Below, piece by piece: positions 1 through 12,171 of a stretch of 64,000 nucleotides of DNA. Origin of the DNA: Sarcomyxa edulis (Eukaryota > Basidiomycota > Agaricomycetes > Agaricales > Mycenaceae). Position 1 is the first letter of the stretch, and each line of letters begins with the position of its first letter. A program made the position numbers and the translations under genes. Where the stretch lies: NCBI GenBank assembly GCA_009761415.1, contig QUOL01000007.1, positions 186,001-250,000 of the forward strand, given 5' to 3'. The notes beneath the pieces are model-generated. The model searched no databases, was not told where the DNA came from, and worked only from the letters and a program-made list of their open reading frames with translations.

Positions 1-756
1 AACAATGGGTGTCAAAGTGCTACTGGGCGTCGCCGAAGAGGATGCGCTAGACATGGAAGCTATGGAGGGTTTTCGGCTTGGTGACGGCGTGGCTGCAGGT
101 GTTGCGTACGGGTCTAGGCCGAGTGGGAATACCGTTTTGTAGAGTCTGAATATGAAGGTGAATAAGGGGTGAACAGATAAGTCAGGTCTCGCCGACGTAC
201 TTCGTAAATTTAGAGTGAGCGCTGTTCAATGAGTATCTTGGGAGGGATTTAGTTGTCTAGAGAATGAATTAACAATCGAGTCTTACATGCATTGGAGGTA
301 ACCCATGTATGATTCACTGCATAAATCTTTGTAAGACTGTACACACTCTGATGCAAGGGCACTCACCTGAGAGCATGGGTCATACCGAGCAGAACTACCG
401 CATCGGCGTGCAAGATATCCCATTCCAAACCGGGTGTAAAGCGCGAGCTGGACGATGAGGGTGAGGAAGTCGAGCGCTGTTTCTTAGCCCCTACCTCGGA
501 TAGTGCAAGACATCGGGCAGCTTCCACCATTAAGCCGCTCTGGAATCAACGGCGTCAGTGGAATATTGACATTATCATGATGTATGGAATGCACCTCCAT
601 TCCTAAGGCTGCTTCTAGGAAAGCACAGACGCCAAGGCCTAGGAGATGAAAGGGCGAGTCGTCGCTCGCGAACGTTGTGCGCGCTTCGACAATCTCATTT
701 GAGAAGAGATGGTTGAATCCTTCCGTTGCACTAACTAACTGTGTAGCGCTCGACAT
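1..756 (-). CDS. IML2: IML2/TTC39-family protein (5' part; 3' end outside window)
   Basis: Five exons on the minus strand: 756-595, 539-367, 316-287, 221-201 and 145-1, in phase; the gene continues past base 1. About 177 residues are visible. The N-terminus has the family pattern GFNHLF..N...EA...[24 protein letters not shown]. After the first intron comes [13 protein letters not shown], then [25 protein letters not shown], then [13 protein letters not shown]. These are hallmarks of the Iml2/TTC39 (DUF3808) family of TPR-like proteins; yeast Iml2 acts in lipid-droplet-linked clearance of inclusion bodies. The first exon must stop at 595: reading through gives no family match, whereas the 55-nt intron restores it. 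A Ser-rich insert follows the TVFP motif. Start chosen at 756 because the conserved N-terminus begins there. The family is clear; the function in this fungus is inferred. Confidence 0.85.
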
Positions 757-1077
757 GGAGATATAATCCTATAAAGATATTAGAACGAAGATGAAAGTGT
801 GAAAGAAGGGCAGATTCGGACTTCCACTCGACGCGGGACTTGTAAGTGGGGACCGGCAACCCGCGCCAAAAATCTGTGGTGAGAAAAATGGTATTTCCCT
901 TTTTGGAAAAGCACTGCCACTCCGCAACTCTGTATCGCCTGGTCTGTCAGTGGTCTGCGCTTTCCAGGTATGCTAGCACACTATATGTATTCAAAATCAA
1001 GGACATACATTCTAGACTGTAAATATTAAGAGAAGGAGTCATAAAATCTAAGGCTCTAGATGTGCAATAACAATCAT
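757..1077. other. Gap between IML2 start and transposase-like gene end
   Basis: Presumed promoter of the IML2-like gene plus the 3' flank of the transposase-like gene. I see no coding potential, and no terminal inverted repeat that I could match to the sequence beyond 3890. Confidence 0.5.
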
Positions 1078-3889
1078 TCAACACTCCATATCTTCATCCA
1101 TTTGGTCCTCGATCTCCTCCCAATCCATAGCAGCAGTCGTCGGAACACCAGATACAAGGGCTGTTGAAGTAGCGGGGTTTTTATTATACCGCTCGACAGC
1201 AATTATGAGCTGTATTAATTTATCATCCTTTTTCATATGTGCAATAAGTGTTTTTGAGGGGATGTCGCGATTACTGTCGTGTCGTCGATGCCAGTTAATT
1301 TGGAGCGTTATATCTGATACTTTGAGCTTCGGGCCTAGTGTCTTGAGCCTATCCACGTCGAGAATGGGGACAACTTGGTCCAATTCAGCCTCTCGAGCAT
1401 CCACCTTCTGTTTTCTCTCCACAACCTTAGCCCGAGCTTCGTCTGCCTCTTGCTGGTCATTCAATGCTTGCAAGCCCCGTCTCTCCTTCTCCAATCCAGA
1501 TGAATCAACTCGACGAGCTTCAGAACGAAGGTAAGCGTGGTCTGCGGGGGTCAGGACTGCCTTCATGAACTTTCGGACATCGTTTCTCTTGTACATCGCG
1601 CGCGCATTGTGTTGGCTGAGGCTCATACGAGGAGCACGACGAAATGCTAACCGTAAGCTTCCTAATGCACCTTCATTAACATCATTAGTGGCAGGTATCC
1701 ATACCCGGTCTTTCTCTGCCTGTGTCAACCCAGAAATCGTGCTGCCTGCTTCGAACTCGCTACAGAATCGACCCCAGGTTTCGAGGGCACCGTCGAAAAA
1801 TGCTACAAGACAAGGCTTTAGGTGCGGTAGGGAGCTGGACATTCTCTGTACTGCATAGAAAACCTCTGGCCTCTCCCACGGCTTCCCATCCAGTGCCCCG
1901 GTCTCGAAAGATGCATCTGGTGCAAGAAGAAGCTCCGGTTTCGAGATAATGGCTCGACAGTGAGCCTTCACCTTCTCGTGAAGTGGTCCCAGCTCCAAGG
2001 CATTGATTCGTCTATCCCCAGGGCCTCGAACGATCCTCATGTAAGGGTGGCTTATGGCCTGTGAATACAGACCGAGGACTGATAGTTCGGTGAGTGTCGG
2101 AATGTCTTTGAGTCCGTTGAAGACATTAGTTTCCATATGATTGAAGGTGCCGCTTTCTTTTTTATCGCGTACAAGCAAGAGAAAATCGAGATAAAATGGA
2201 AGGTGGACAAGGAGTTCACCTGCGGCCTCGCAATGCGACTGGAACCGTGTACTGCTTGTTCCCGGAAAAAGAATCGGATAACCCAGCTGACGTTCAAAAT
2301 AAATCCGGTATGTGTCTTGTTGTCCTTTTTTATCATCCTTGTGACGGAAAATTGCCCCTGCTAAGCTCGTCAATTTCACCGCTCCACTCTGAGAGGAGTC
2401 CAGAGCATTATCCCGAGCCTTGGATGGACCAGCGGCGGCGGCGGCGGCGTTATCCCGATTCATCAACTTAATCGGACCGACCAACCCAGCTTTTTCCCAG
2501 AACTCGGACATTGCCTTCGCACCACCCTTCACAGAGTTCATTTCTTTGTGCATGCAGCACCCAGCCCATACAAAGAGCTGGGCTTCGTGTTTCTCAGCGT
2601 CCGATAACGCTTCCCATGCCTTGTCACCGAACCGAAGGCAAATTCGGTCGTAAGTTCCGCGATCGCGTCGATTCTTCTCAGCCTCGGAAAGTGCGTCCCA
2701 TCCAGCCTGTCCTCCAGCCTCACTGATCTTACGCTCGTTCTCCTCCCATACAAAAGGTAACAACTCCCCCAGTGGAGTTTTGTGCATGAGCCTTTCACCG
2801 TGGAGCGCCCGAGTACAAAACTGCTTCCATTCCTCCATCAACCGAGCGAGTTTCTTTTGGTCTTCAGCATGGTCAGACCCTAACCCCAATATATAAGCAG
2901 CAAAAGCAAGAGCATTTGCAGGAAACCGGTGGCCAAGAGGACTTTCGTTGTAGGTATGATAAAAATCATCGCGCAGAGTCTTCCATCCCTCTAATTGCGT
3001 TTTACTTGTATGATCAGGGCCCGACGTGATACCACAGAAACGCGATTTTGGGGTATTCATAGAGCTCTCAATCGAGGTTTGCTGCTGTACGTGCGAACGC
3101 GATCCACTGGCTGTGTTCCGAGTCGGCCGGTCCGGACTATACGAAGGAACTCGAGTTGTTATATGCTTTGATTCATACGGGTTATGTTTAATCTTTGTAC
3201 CGTCGCCGCTTGTCACAAACCCTGTGTCAATTAAGCAAGAGATCCAAGCAAAATAGTGCCGGTAAGTACACACCTTTGGCTTGCTCAATTTCGTGCACTA
3301 TCTGCATCTTTGCAGCAGCACCAGCCTCTTGCATGATCCGTGCAACACTTCTCGCACTTAAATCATCCTTTACAGTGACCCCTACACCTCTGGCAACGGC
3401 ATGCACCACATCGTTGATGCTATCCACGGGAACATTGCGAATCACCATCTCTGTGACCATCTCTCGTGAAGCTTCCGTGAACACCCCCTTTTCCTTCAAA
3501 TGATGCTCTCCTGGCACTGCATTGACCTGTGTAAGTCCCTTCTCATAAGCCTGTTTCTTCATTTTCAGGGTGCGCGAGGCCTGGATGTTGTGAGCTTTTC
3601 GAAGGTGATTCTTCTCGACGCGAAGGAGGTCACATGTCCTTTTGGCGCGTTTGGCTTCGCGAGTCTTGTTGTGGAGCTTGCGTGCATTGTCGTCGGCTCT
3701 AGATCGTTGTCGTTCAGCCTCCTGGCGAGATAATAGGAGCTCCGCAGAAATTCGAGAGGCAAGAGGATCCGGATTGTGATTTTCTTTTTGTTCAGATGAT
3801 CCACCGCTGCGATCATGTCTTCGGGCATTCATCTTTTGCAGATTATTCAGATATTGAGCCCGCTGCAGGGGAGTCCGTGCTTGACCCAT
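1078..3889 (-). mobile_element. Intact DDE-transposase-like gene of a multi-copy fungal family
   Basis: Two exons, 3889-3274 and 3221-1078, joined in phase (52-nt intron), give an uninterrupted protein of 919 residues. The N-terminal ~200 residues are basic and coiled-coil-like. At the junction stands AKGFVTSGDGTKIKHNPYE, whose Asp resembles the first acidic residue of a DDE/RNase H-like transposase core. Further on are the Cys/His segment WAGCCMHKEMNSVKGG, then TNDVNEGALGSLR, where the Glu could be the last catalytic residue. A CGG run encodes five alanines (about 2430-2446). From memory, proteins of this kind are expanded in Agaricomycete genomes and resemble KDZ-type (Kyakuja-Dileera-Zisupton) transposases; that placement is inference. 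No frameshift or stop is present, so the copy may be active or domesticated. I found no convincing terminal inverted repeats or target duplication by eye. Confidence 0.6.
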
Positions 3890-4373
3890 CTACAGCGGGC
3901 CCTGAGCAACGCCAGAGCAGCAAGAACGATATCGATTGTTAGTGGCGCCGACGCGTTTGACCCCGACCACATTTCAAATTCGCGAATTTCCTTTTTCAGT
4001 CACAAATCTCTGTACATCTACGAGAAATCGAGTTGGGAAGGTGCAGTGTATCTGCACCTCGAACAACGCTCGGAACCATGATATCAATCAATTTAAATAA
4101 GATTCTCCGGTGCAGAATTTTTTGTTAGTCCCTACAAGTACCATATCTTGTCGCCGAACTACCAGAATAGGGCGAACGGAGACATTTTCAGAAAATCCAC
4201 TCCGGAGACTTTCCTTATTATACAAATTCAATTCATTTCTCTCTACTCAAGTATACCCAAAAGTGACTGTGGAGGGAGGTACAGAGGCCTACCAGTCGTA
4301 CTGCCAGTGTCGGAGTTTGAATCTCGCAGGCATTGCCGGTCCCCATTGTAAGTGTCATTTGTTTCCTTCCGCT
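3890..4373. other. Gap between divergent transposase-like gene and ARMC8 gene
   Basis: Presumed shared upstream region. It contains a perfect 8-bp inverted repeat (4039-4046 and 4052-4059, loop tgtat). Small open frames here show no family features. If the element at 1078-3889 is a transposon, its right end should lie here. Confidence 0.45.
4039..4059. repeat. Perfect 8-bp inverted repeat, 5-nt loop
   Basis: The arms aggtgcag and ctgcacct are exact reverse complements around tgtat. It lies about 150 bp upstream of the transposase-like start and about 315 bp upstream of the ARMC8 start. It could be a transcription-factor palindrome or part of an element end. Confidence 0.6.
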
Positions 4374-7368
4374 ATGACGGTCAAGCTACAGACGCTCAAG
4401 TCCGTCAAGAATTCGGTTATTGGCAATCCTTCTGCCAAGCTCGCTATAGCACAAGACCAAGAATTCGTTACCAGGTAGTATCTCTTGATAGGCTATTGGT
4501 CCAGTTTTCTAATCTACGGTAGTCTCGTCGATTGTCTCAATCATTTCCAGGATGATATTCGAGTCGAAGCGGCTCATATCATCTCATCTCTATCCTATGG
4601 TGAGTTAGCTGAGTAGTCTGCAGAAGAACATATCTGATATGACCTTACAGGATCACCGGAATCTCTACATAGTCTCCTCTTAGCCCAAACACCTCGAGCA
4701 TTCCTATATGCCATGTCTCATTTTACACCCACCACACCCACAGCTGTACGATCTTCGTTCGCGAGAGCATTGCGAGCATTGGCTGTAGCTATCGCGGAGG
4801 TCGTAGGGCCATCGCTGTGGGGATTGAGGCCTGACGAAGGATCCGTGGGTATGGTCAAGAGTGAAGCCAAAGCCGCATTGGCCTTCATGTTTCAAGTGAG
4901 TGCCATCTATCTTTTTGAAGGTTTGGGCAACAGGAGGGTACGATATGCATATGACTCTTTGTATCTCGCTGCATTATATGGTATCCCACATGCCGAGAAC
5001 CACCGAGCTTGATTTGAACCCGTAGCTTCGTTGGTACCTGGGTATGTCAATGACGCTTGTAGTTTAGCGAGATCATCTATGCGCTGCGGCAAGCGACCTA
5101 AGTGAGTCAGTCGTTCTTCCCGGCTACTTTGCTGAAGCCTCAATTCACGTGTATATCGTTCCTCTCTCGTTAGATTGCGCACTCTATCTGTTTGCGGTAG
5201 AACAATCAAAGCTATACTCCTACTGAATTTCTGATTTCAGGAAGACTCTCTCGATATCTACCTTCCCTTCCTAGTCGACGCATCCCCCCAGAACCAGGTG
5301 AATATCTCTATCGCTCAGCTTCTCGGTTCGGCATTACGCAGCGCAACGCATAGGAAAGCCATTGCGGAATGGCTTCCCCCAGCCGAGAGAGAAATAGTAC
5401 GAGCGAAGGACTTGAGTGTGAGATCGAAACGTGGATGGGAGAAGCAGCCAATCCGTAATGAGGATGGATGGGTAGCAAGAAATCTAGCTGTCCTTTTGAG
5501 GAGTAGGGATATAAAAGTAAGTACTATCAAATGTATGGGTATACTTATTCATAGTCGATTAGCTTCAAGAAGCTGCTCTGTCCGCTCTGGCTGCGCTAGT
5601 GAAAGACAATCCAACTGTCGCTGGCGCTCTGATAAAATCTGCCCCAGATTCTCGTCAGTCTTCCGTTGATTTTCTAATAGTAGGCACTCACTCATGTATA
5701 TATCTCAGTTCCAGCGCCTCTACAATCAGTTTTGTCTCTCACTAAATCACGGTCGACTGATGTCCAGTTGGCAGCCTGTTTATGTGCCACCCATATTATC
5801 AGGGCGAGTGATCATACAAACCTTCACGAGGACATACAAGTCTATGCCTTAACTATCATACACGTCATCAACCGTATGATCGGCTCCCCACCTGAAGTGT
5901 CTCCAGCTCAAAGTCGCACGAAAGCATGCTTCATCCTCTGTATGTAAAGTACACCAAGAATATCTCAGCGTACTGAACTAGCATTATACAGACCACCTAG
6001 TAACAGACGACAGGTCTTTGTGTCATACCGCATTCGAGCGTGGATCCTTAGAGAAACTCGACGACCTCGTTAAATCAATCACGCCACTGCCCTCACCTCC
6101 CTCCGGAACATCCGAACCATGGGACGAAGATGAACCAGAGAGCGTCTCCTGTCTTCGTGAAGCGGCCCTAACAGCTATCGCTGCATTAACTCTACTTTCC
6201 AACGATACTCGTCGATCACTAACAGATGACCTCCACCTCCTGCCTTTCATCCACGTTTCCTTGAGTGCGAAGTATGTTGGGGTTAGGTATGCTGCTTGTC
6301 AGTGTGTTCGGTCCCTGAGCAGGGCAGTGAGCGCTCTGCGAACTAGTATAGTGGACAGCGGGCTAGGAATGGGGGTATTCGCGATTTTCAAGCGGGAAGT
6401 TGGAGGCAAGGGGAAGGGAGAAGAAGATAGGAGAGTCATCGGGGCTGCATTAGCTGCAGTCTGTAATATCGTGAACGAATTTTCACCGTTGCGTCCTGTG
6501 AGTAGAGGGCATTTTGTTATCGTTTTTTTGCAGGTCTTACATCACTTCCCCAGATATTCTTGGATCAAGGCTTGATGCCACGCTTGGTTCAGCTGCTCCA
6601 ACATTCCGGTGATCCAACACTTAGATTGAGTGCCCTGTGGGCAATCAAAAATTTGCTACGGAAAACATCACCCGAGACGAAGAGAGATGTCATGAGTCAT
6701 CTCGGATGGCGAGAATTGACAGAGTAAGTCGATTTTTTCTGTCATTCCAAACAATGAAGGTCTGATCGCGGGGTTTCAGACTATTGGACGATCCGGATGA
6801 CGGTGTTAAAGAACAAGCCTTCAACGTTGTGCGGAATATGGCCGAGAACGAGGCTGGGATTGACATGATTTTCAGAGAGATGGGCGCTACCGCACTGCTC
6901 AATCATCTCACTACCTCTCTGGCGTCCTCAAATGAAGATGTTGTTCTGCAAGTGAGTACATTTCCAATAATGCCCTATATGATACTCAGGTTCCAAAACC
7001 AAAAGGCTGCCTTCGTCCTGGCAAATGTTGCCAACGGCTGTGAAAACCATCAAAGTCTCATTCTCTCGCACCCTGAGATCCTGAAATCGTTACACGCATG
7101 CCTCGGGCATGCGAATGCGGAAATTCGTAAACCAGCCGTGGCCTGTGTACTCGAGCTTGCGCGGGCGAACCCAAAGAGACGGAAAGCAATCATTGAAGCA
7201 GGTATTGTCACTACTCTACGACGCATATCTGAGCGTTCAGGAAGTATTGGTATCAGTCCAGGAGGACATGGTGGGCGTTTAGGGACTATCTTGATGGATG
7301 ACGACAAGGAGGTGATCATTCAGGCGAAGACAGCGTTGGATTGGCTTGAACGTGGAGGGCTTGTCTAA
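4374..7368 (+). CDS. GID5: ARMC8/Vid28-type armadillo-repeat protein (GID E3 ligase subunit)
   Basis: Ten exons: 4374-4474, 4523-4599, 4651-4895, 5241-5516, 5563-5653, 5709-5939, 5992-6497, 6554-6723, 6780-6951 and 7006-7368; 743 residues. The N-terminus LKSVKNSVIGNPSAK and the repeated helices (LVDCLNHFQDDIRVEAAHII, LQEAALSALAALVKDN, LRLSALWAIKNLLRK, VLANVANGCENHQ) match ARMC8 in animals and Gid5/Vid28 in yeast. That protein bridges substrate receptors such as Gid4 to the GID/CTLH ubiquitin ligase that degrades gluconeogenic enzymes. Size lies between human ARMC8 and yeast Vid28. The 345-nt intron 4896-5240 is unusually long for this window and could hide a short exon. A charged, acidic insert lies in exon 7 (SEPWDEDEPESV). 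Confidence 0.88.
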
Positions 7369-7574
7369 CTATCTCTACACTTGGAACGACGTATTGATCC
7401 AGATTCCATGGATATTTTTGAACGAATGAGTGAATCATGTCCGAGTCGGTTGCGGAGCAAGACGGTATAGGCAGTTCCCACGCTTATATTACCCCAAGAT
7501 TTTGAGTTGGGCGCGAACTTGACCTGCTCACCTCCGCCATCCCTCGTCTTTCACCGTCTCTCTTTTCCTCCTCG

Positions 7575-9112
7575 ATGGCTTCCTTAGCTCGTCTGAGAGT
7601 TCCGCGTAAATTCGTGAGTTGCTTTAGATACCAGATTTGTCAAAAATATCCATAAAATTGTTCTCTTATCAAACTTGTCGAACAGCCTGTTTTTGCGCGA
7701 GGAATTCAAACGTCCGCCGACACTACTCAACTTCACGAGGCCCCTTCCAGCCCAGATGAACCTTTCACCGTGAAGCTACATGATGACTCGCTGCGCGGGC
7801 ACAACTTTGAAAAACCTGGACTCGAGGTTACAGTGACCAAAGAGCTCCTCATGAACATGTACCGACAGATGACTACGATGCGTCGCATGGAGATGACTGC
7901 AGATGCACTGTACAAGGCGAAGCTCATTCGTGGTTTCTGCCATCTTGCCATTGGACAGGTTCGCTGGAGTCTAGTTATCTCAATGCCTCTTTTTTCTGAG
8001 ACCCAGGTTACAGGAAGCCGTTTCAGTCGGAATGGAACATGGTATAACCCCAGAGGACCGTGTCATTACTTCCTACCGATGCCATCCTTTCGCTGTATTG
8101 CGCGGTGGAAGTATCAAGGGTGTCCTTGGTGAACTCCTAGGTCGTCAGATCGGCATGTCCAATGGCAAGGGTGGTTCGATGCACATGTTCACTCAATCAT
8201 TCTTTGGAGGAAATGGTATTGTAGGCGCCCAAGTGCCTCTCGGTGCTGGTCTTGCGTTCGCACAAAAGTACAGGGAACAGAAATCGTGTACTTTCGCTAT
8301 GTATGGTGACGGTGCCAGTAACCAGGGTCAGGTCTTCGAAGCATTCAACATGGTGCGTATGCACTTGTTCAGCCTATCTTACATTTTGCTAATGCTTTGT
8401 CGCTTATAGGCCAAGCTTTGGGACTTGCCGTGCATCTTCGTCTGCGAAAACAACAAATATGGAATGGGAACCTCGGCAGAGCGCAGTTCGCAAAACACGG
8501 AGTACTTTACCCGCGGTGACAAGATCCCAGGTCTTCAGGTCAACGGAATGGATATCATTGCTGTCCAGCACGCAGTGAAGCATGCGCGTCAATGGGCTAT
8601 CGAGGGTAACGGTCCTCTTCTTGTCGAATTCGTCACTTACCGTTATGGAGGACACTCGTACGTGACCTTTTGATGCATTTTATATTGTTTGCTCACCGGT
8701 GGTTCGACAGGATGTCTGACCCCGGAACTACTTACCGAACACGCGAAGAGGTCCAGAGGATGAGGAGTACCCAGGACCCTATCCGTGGACTGCAGCGTTA
8801 TATTGAGGAATGGGGTATCGCCACTGAACAAGAACTCAAGGTACGTTTCTAGCTCATGTCCATCCCGCATCTGATGTGCTCATTGTCTCTATTCATAGCA
8901 AATCGACAAGGACGCAAAGGTCGAGGTTGATGCCGCTGTCGAGGAGGCTAAGGCTTCCCCTGAGCCATTTATCAAGGATCTCTGGTCGGACATCTACTTC
9001 AAGGGCACCGAACCTCCTTACATGAGGGGTAGGGAGAGGAATGAGGTATGTCCAGTCCTTCTATTCTGCATTAGTATTTCTAACGTGTTTTTTGCAGGTT
9101 CATTACTATTAG
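7575..9112 (+). CDS. PDA1: Pyruvate dehydrogenase E1 component, alpha subunit
   Basis: Seven exons: 7575-7613, 7686-7958, 8014-8352, 8410-8657, 8711-8840, 8899-9045 and 9098-9112 (a 15-nt last exon encoding VHYY and the stop); 396 residues, normal for the family. With the beta subunit it decarboxylates pyruvate using thiamine diphosphate and acetylates lipoyl-E2 in the mitochondrial matrix. The N-terminus ([13 protein letters not shown]) is Arg-rich without acids, fitting a presequence. Diagnostic motifs: [23 protein letters not shown], the TPP/Mg motif GDGASNQG...NNKYGMGTS, and the phosphorylation loop [21 protein letters not shown], whose serines are kinase targets in other eukaryotes, so control by PDH kinase/phosphatase is likely. 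Confidence 0.97.
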
Positions 9113-9473
9113 AGAAAGCCTAGATATAGTCCTCGCTCTTATTTGTTTCTAGTCTATTATCTAGGAGGTAGTAATTCATTCGTGTTTGAGAATTTCAGTA
9201 AGCAATCACAGGATGCTGGTGTGGTGAACACATGGTATCTTGTGTCGACTGTCTGACTTGATAGTATACCCTGGTATCTGCTCACTAAGCTCTCGAAGAA
9301 GTACATATTGGTGGCATTCGTCGAAAATCAGAATAATGGTGACCATCTTCAGCATCTAGATCTGACTTCGACGAAAATTCGCTGTCAAGCCGGGAAGCCG
9401 AACCTGTGGATCGGAAATGTCCTAAACGACGTCGACAGAAAATGGGTCTTGTTAGCTGCTGGTATCTGAAATA
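9113..9473. other. Gap between PDA1 and dephospho-CoA kinase
   Basis: Presumed 3' UTR of PDA1 and promoter of the next gene on the same strand. No gene, RNA or repeat was recognised. Confidence 0.5.
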
Positions 9474-10316
9474 ATGCTTGGTGATTCTCTCACATCATTC
9501 CCTCGAGAAACCTTGTAACACTCTCTCCACAGTTGTTGGATTGACAGGCGGAATTGCCACCGGAAAATCAACGGTCTCAGGGCTCTTGAAAGCCAAGCAG
9601 ATACCCGTTGTCGATGCCGACGTCCTAGCTCGACAGGTAGTGATGCCAGGAACCTCCGGTCTAGCGAAAATTATCGATTACTTTGGTCCTACCATTCTGC
9701 TGCCTGACGGGAGTCTCGACCGAAAGAAGCTGGGGTCGATCATCTTCAACGACGAGAACAAGAGAAAGGTCCTCAATTCCATCGTTCACCCGGCCGTACG
9801 AAGAGCCATGTGCTGGGAGGTGCTTGTCCATTGGTCTAGAGGCGAGAAATTCTGCATCGTGGACGTTCCACTGTTAATCGAAGGTGGTTTATGGAAATGG
9901 GTCGGGCAAGTGGTCGTGGTTTACTGGTGCGCATTCTACAAGTCATCTCCACACCGTATCAACTGCATTGAGACCCGATTTCATCAAATCTGCAAAGCTC
10001 TTCCGAACTACAGCTACAAAGATTGATGCAACGCGACAACTCGTCGCGTGAAGACGCGTCTTCGCGGCTTCATTCTCAACTACCCATCTCGGAGAAAGTG
10101 GAATTCGCTGATGTGGTGATTGAGAATTCAGGATCGGTGCATGACCTGGAAGGACAAGTAGATCTGTTCGTGCAAAGGCTCGAAAAGAAAGCAGGTTGGG
10201 TGTGGAGGTTGAGTTGGCTCGTTCCACCGTTTGGGTTTTTGTCGGCCGTATGGACGCTTGCGTGGAGGAGTATTCGGCGTTCGCGGAAGGAATCATATCG
10301 AAGGAGAAGTAGTTAG
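9474..10316 (+). CDS. CAB5: Dephospho-CoA kinase (last step of coenzyme A synthesis)
   Basis: Three exons: 9474-9480 (only 7 nt: ATG CTT G), 9533-9926 and 9998-10316; 239 residues. It phosphorylates the ribose 3'-hydroxyl of dephospho-CoA with ATP. The tiny first exon is supported because it creates the canonical start MLVVGLTGGIATGKST, with the P-loop at residues 5-16. Other family signatures are VDADVLARQVV..G, DGSLDRKKLGSIIF, NSIVHPAVR and VVVVYCSSELQLQRLMQRD. The acceptor before exon 3 (AAAG) is atypical but gives the exact family sequence. The C-terminus (WRLSWLVPPFGFLSAVWTLAW followed by Arg/Lys) forms a possible membrane anchor, seen in other fungal Cab5 proteins. Downstream it converges on the F-box gene. 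Confidence 0.93.
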
Positions 10317-10556
10317 ATACCCCCACCAGATTCACCACTGTTCATTTTGTATCCAGAAGGCATTTTAGACTCGAATGATCAGTTTTGTCTCTGCAGCTTG
10401 CATATCCTCTTGATTCAACACACCCAGGCGTACTGCCGAAGTGAAACGGTGAATTTGATTATGCTATATACCAAGACGGCAAGAAAGTCCATCTACCATC
10501 TAAATATCCAATGAACAGATAAATTACGAGCATAGTGAACCAGTCCTCCATGAGCG

Positions 10557-12171
10557 CTAGTACTGCACGTCTTCATCTTCCAGAGACGGGAAGAGTGAGA
10601 GGAAAGGCGCGATATAGTACTCAGCCGTCTTCTGGTCCGAGAATGCCAACTTCAAATGACGGACGCACTGGACGCACTGCCCCTCAAGCAACGAAGCACT
10701 ATCCCGTAGATCTTTGTGCACTTTCACTAGGTCATCCGAGTCCCGAGTGAACGTGAAGCGTAGAGTTAGTGAAGGGATTTTAGAACGCCGGACAAGGAAT
10801 TTGAGCACGGGTTTTATGAACTCCAAGGGATCGCGGTCGTGGACGGGACGTCGTACAATCATAGTACGGAGATCTGGGAAGGCATCCGGGGATTTTTCGA
10901 ATATCCAACACAAGAATTTGGGATTGGCGTTCAGCGTCTGAAGGGAGGGGAGACACGATGTAGGAAACGGTTGAGCGTCTACTTGAACCTTGACTTGGGT
11001 ACGATAGCTGAAACTGGTGATACCAGGATGACGGGCGAGGAATTGGGATAAATCCGTGATCGCAATCTCGTCGCATCCAATGATGACTTCTCGCAAATTG
11101 GGGAAGTGAAGTGCTGGTAATATCGCAGCCCACGTTTCTGTTGTAAAGTTGGTGTCACGTCCAAATCTACATTTGATCACCGACGAGGCGTTGACCGTAA
11201 TGACGGTGCACTTTTGGGGCCAGGGAATGGGAATGATAGGTGATGATATGTGAAGAGTTTTCAGATTAGACATGACGGGTACACCGTATTCTGATCCATC
11301 CAGCGCAAATGCAAGCGTCTCTGTCTCGGCTGACCGAAATTGGACACGGGACAGGTAACTCTGGCGTAGATTGAACGGTAGTAGAGAACCAATACCCAGA
11401 ACAACGAGAGGTCTGAGGTCACGAGGAAAGAGCTTGTGTTGCAAGATTGTAGTGACCAGTACTGCAGTAGAGACACCAATGGAAATGTCGCAAGCCCATT
11501 CTACGACGCTCCGTGGTCTGACCTCACACGCGAACCGGTCTAGTTCTGCCTGGAGAACGTCCAGAGGATCGCGCATGCTGAGAAGCCCGTATTCTGGTGT
11601 GAAGATCATGGCTGCACCAGAATCCCGCATAATTGTTCGTAGAAGCCTCCTCACGGCCTTTAACACGAGCCTCGGACTAGAAGTGACGCGACCTCGATTA
11701 TCCAGGATATTGGCGCCAAAATTGACCACCACTTCATCGACGGGAGGCATACGAGATATCAGCCTCGTCAGCTTGGCCATATCGACTATGTTCCCTTCCG
11801 AGAGATCACAAACGAGACGCCGGACAGAAGGTGTGACTAGTGCGTCTCTGACCGCTCTTCGTAGTGTCCGGACTGCGGTTGCACCGAGGGAGACCTTTCC
11901 GTGAGATAATGAGCCTGCCGACCTCGCAAAAATAACATCAATGGCCAATTGATTGAAGAGTTTGGATGCCTTTGAGACTGCAAGCAGATGTCGGGCATTG
12001 AGGAAGGAAAAAATGCGGATCAAGAGTTCGTTCGGGAGTTTCGGTGAGTATGTCTTTTTGACATGGGCTTCAAGCTTGAATTCAACGTATAAGATAATCG
12101 TGAGTTACTTCTGATATCGATGTCTGCTGCTTGAGCCGTCTACGCACCTTGGTAGACTCCCGTATCCACAT
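10557..12171 (-). CDS. F-box protein (5' end tentative)
   Basis: The main exon runs down to 10557. The segment upstream of 12023 reads KLPNELLIRIFSFLNARHLLAVSKASKLFNQLAID, a typical F-box (about 40 residues) that binds Skp1 in SCF ubiquitin ligases. It is followed by about 450 residues without obvious motifs but with leucine-rich stretches, as in many Agaricomycete F-box proteins that choose substrates through a divergent C-terminal half. No ATG precedes the F-box in this frame, so a 5' exon is needed. My proposal is 12171-12148 (MWIRESTK) joined to an exon starting at 12074 (or 12053), giving about 513 residues. Start and first intron are inference; the F-box assignment is solid. Target unknown. 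Confidence 0.75.

Noticed and set aside
757..4373. Terminal inverted repeats and target duplication around the transposase-like gene
   Set aside because: Compared both flanks by eye; only weak pyrimidine-rich similarity in the same orientation, not inverted.
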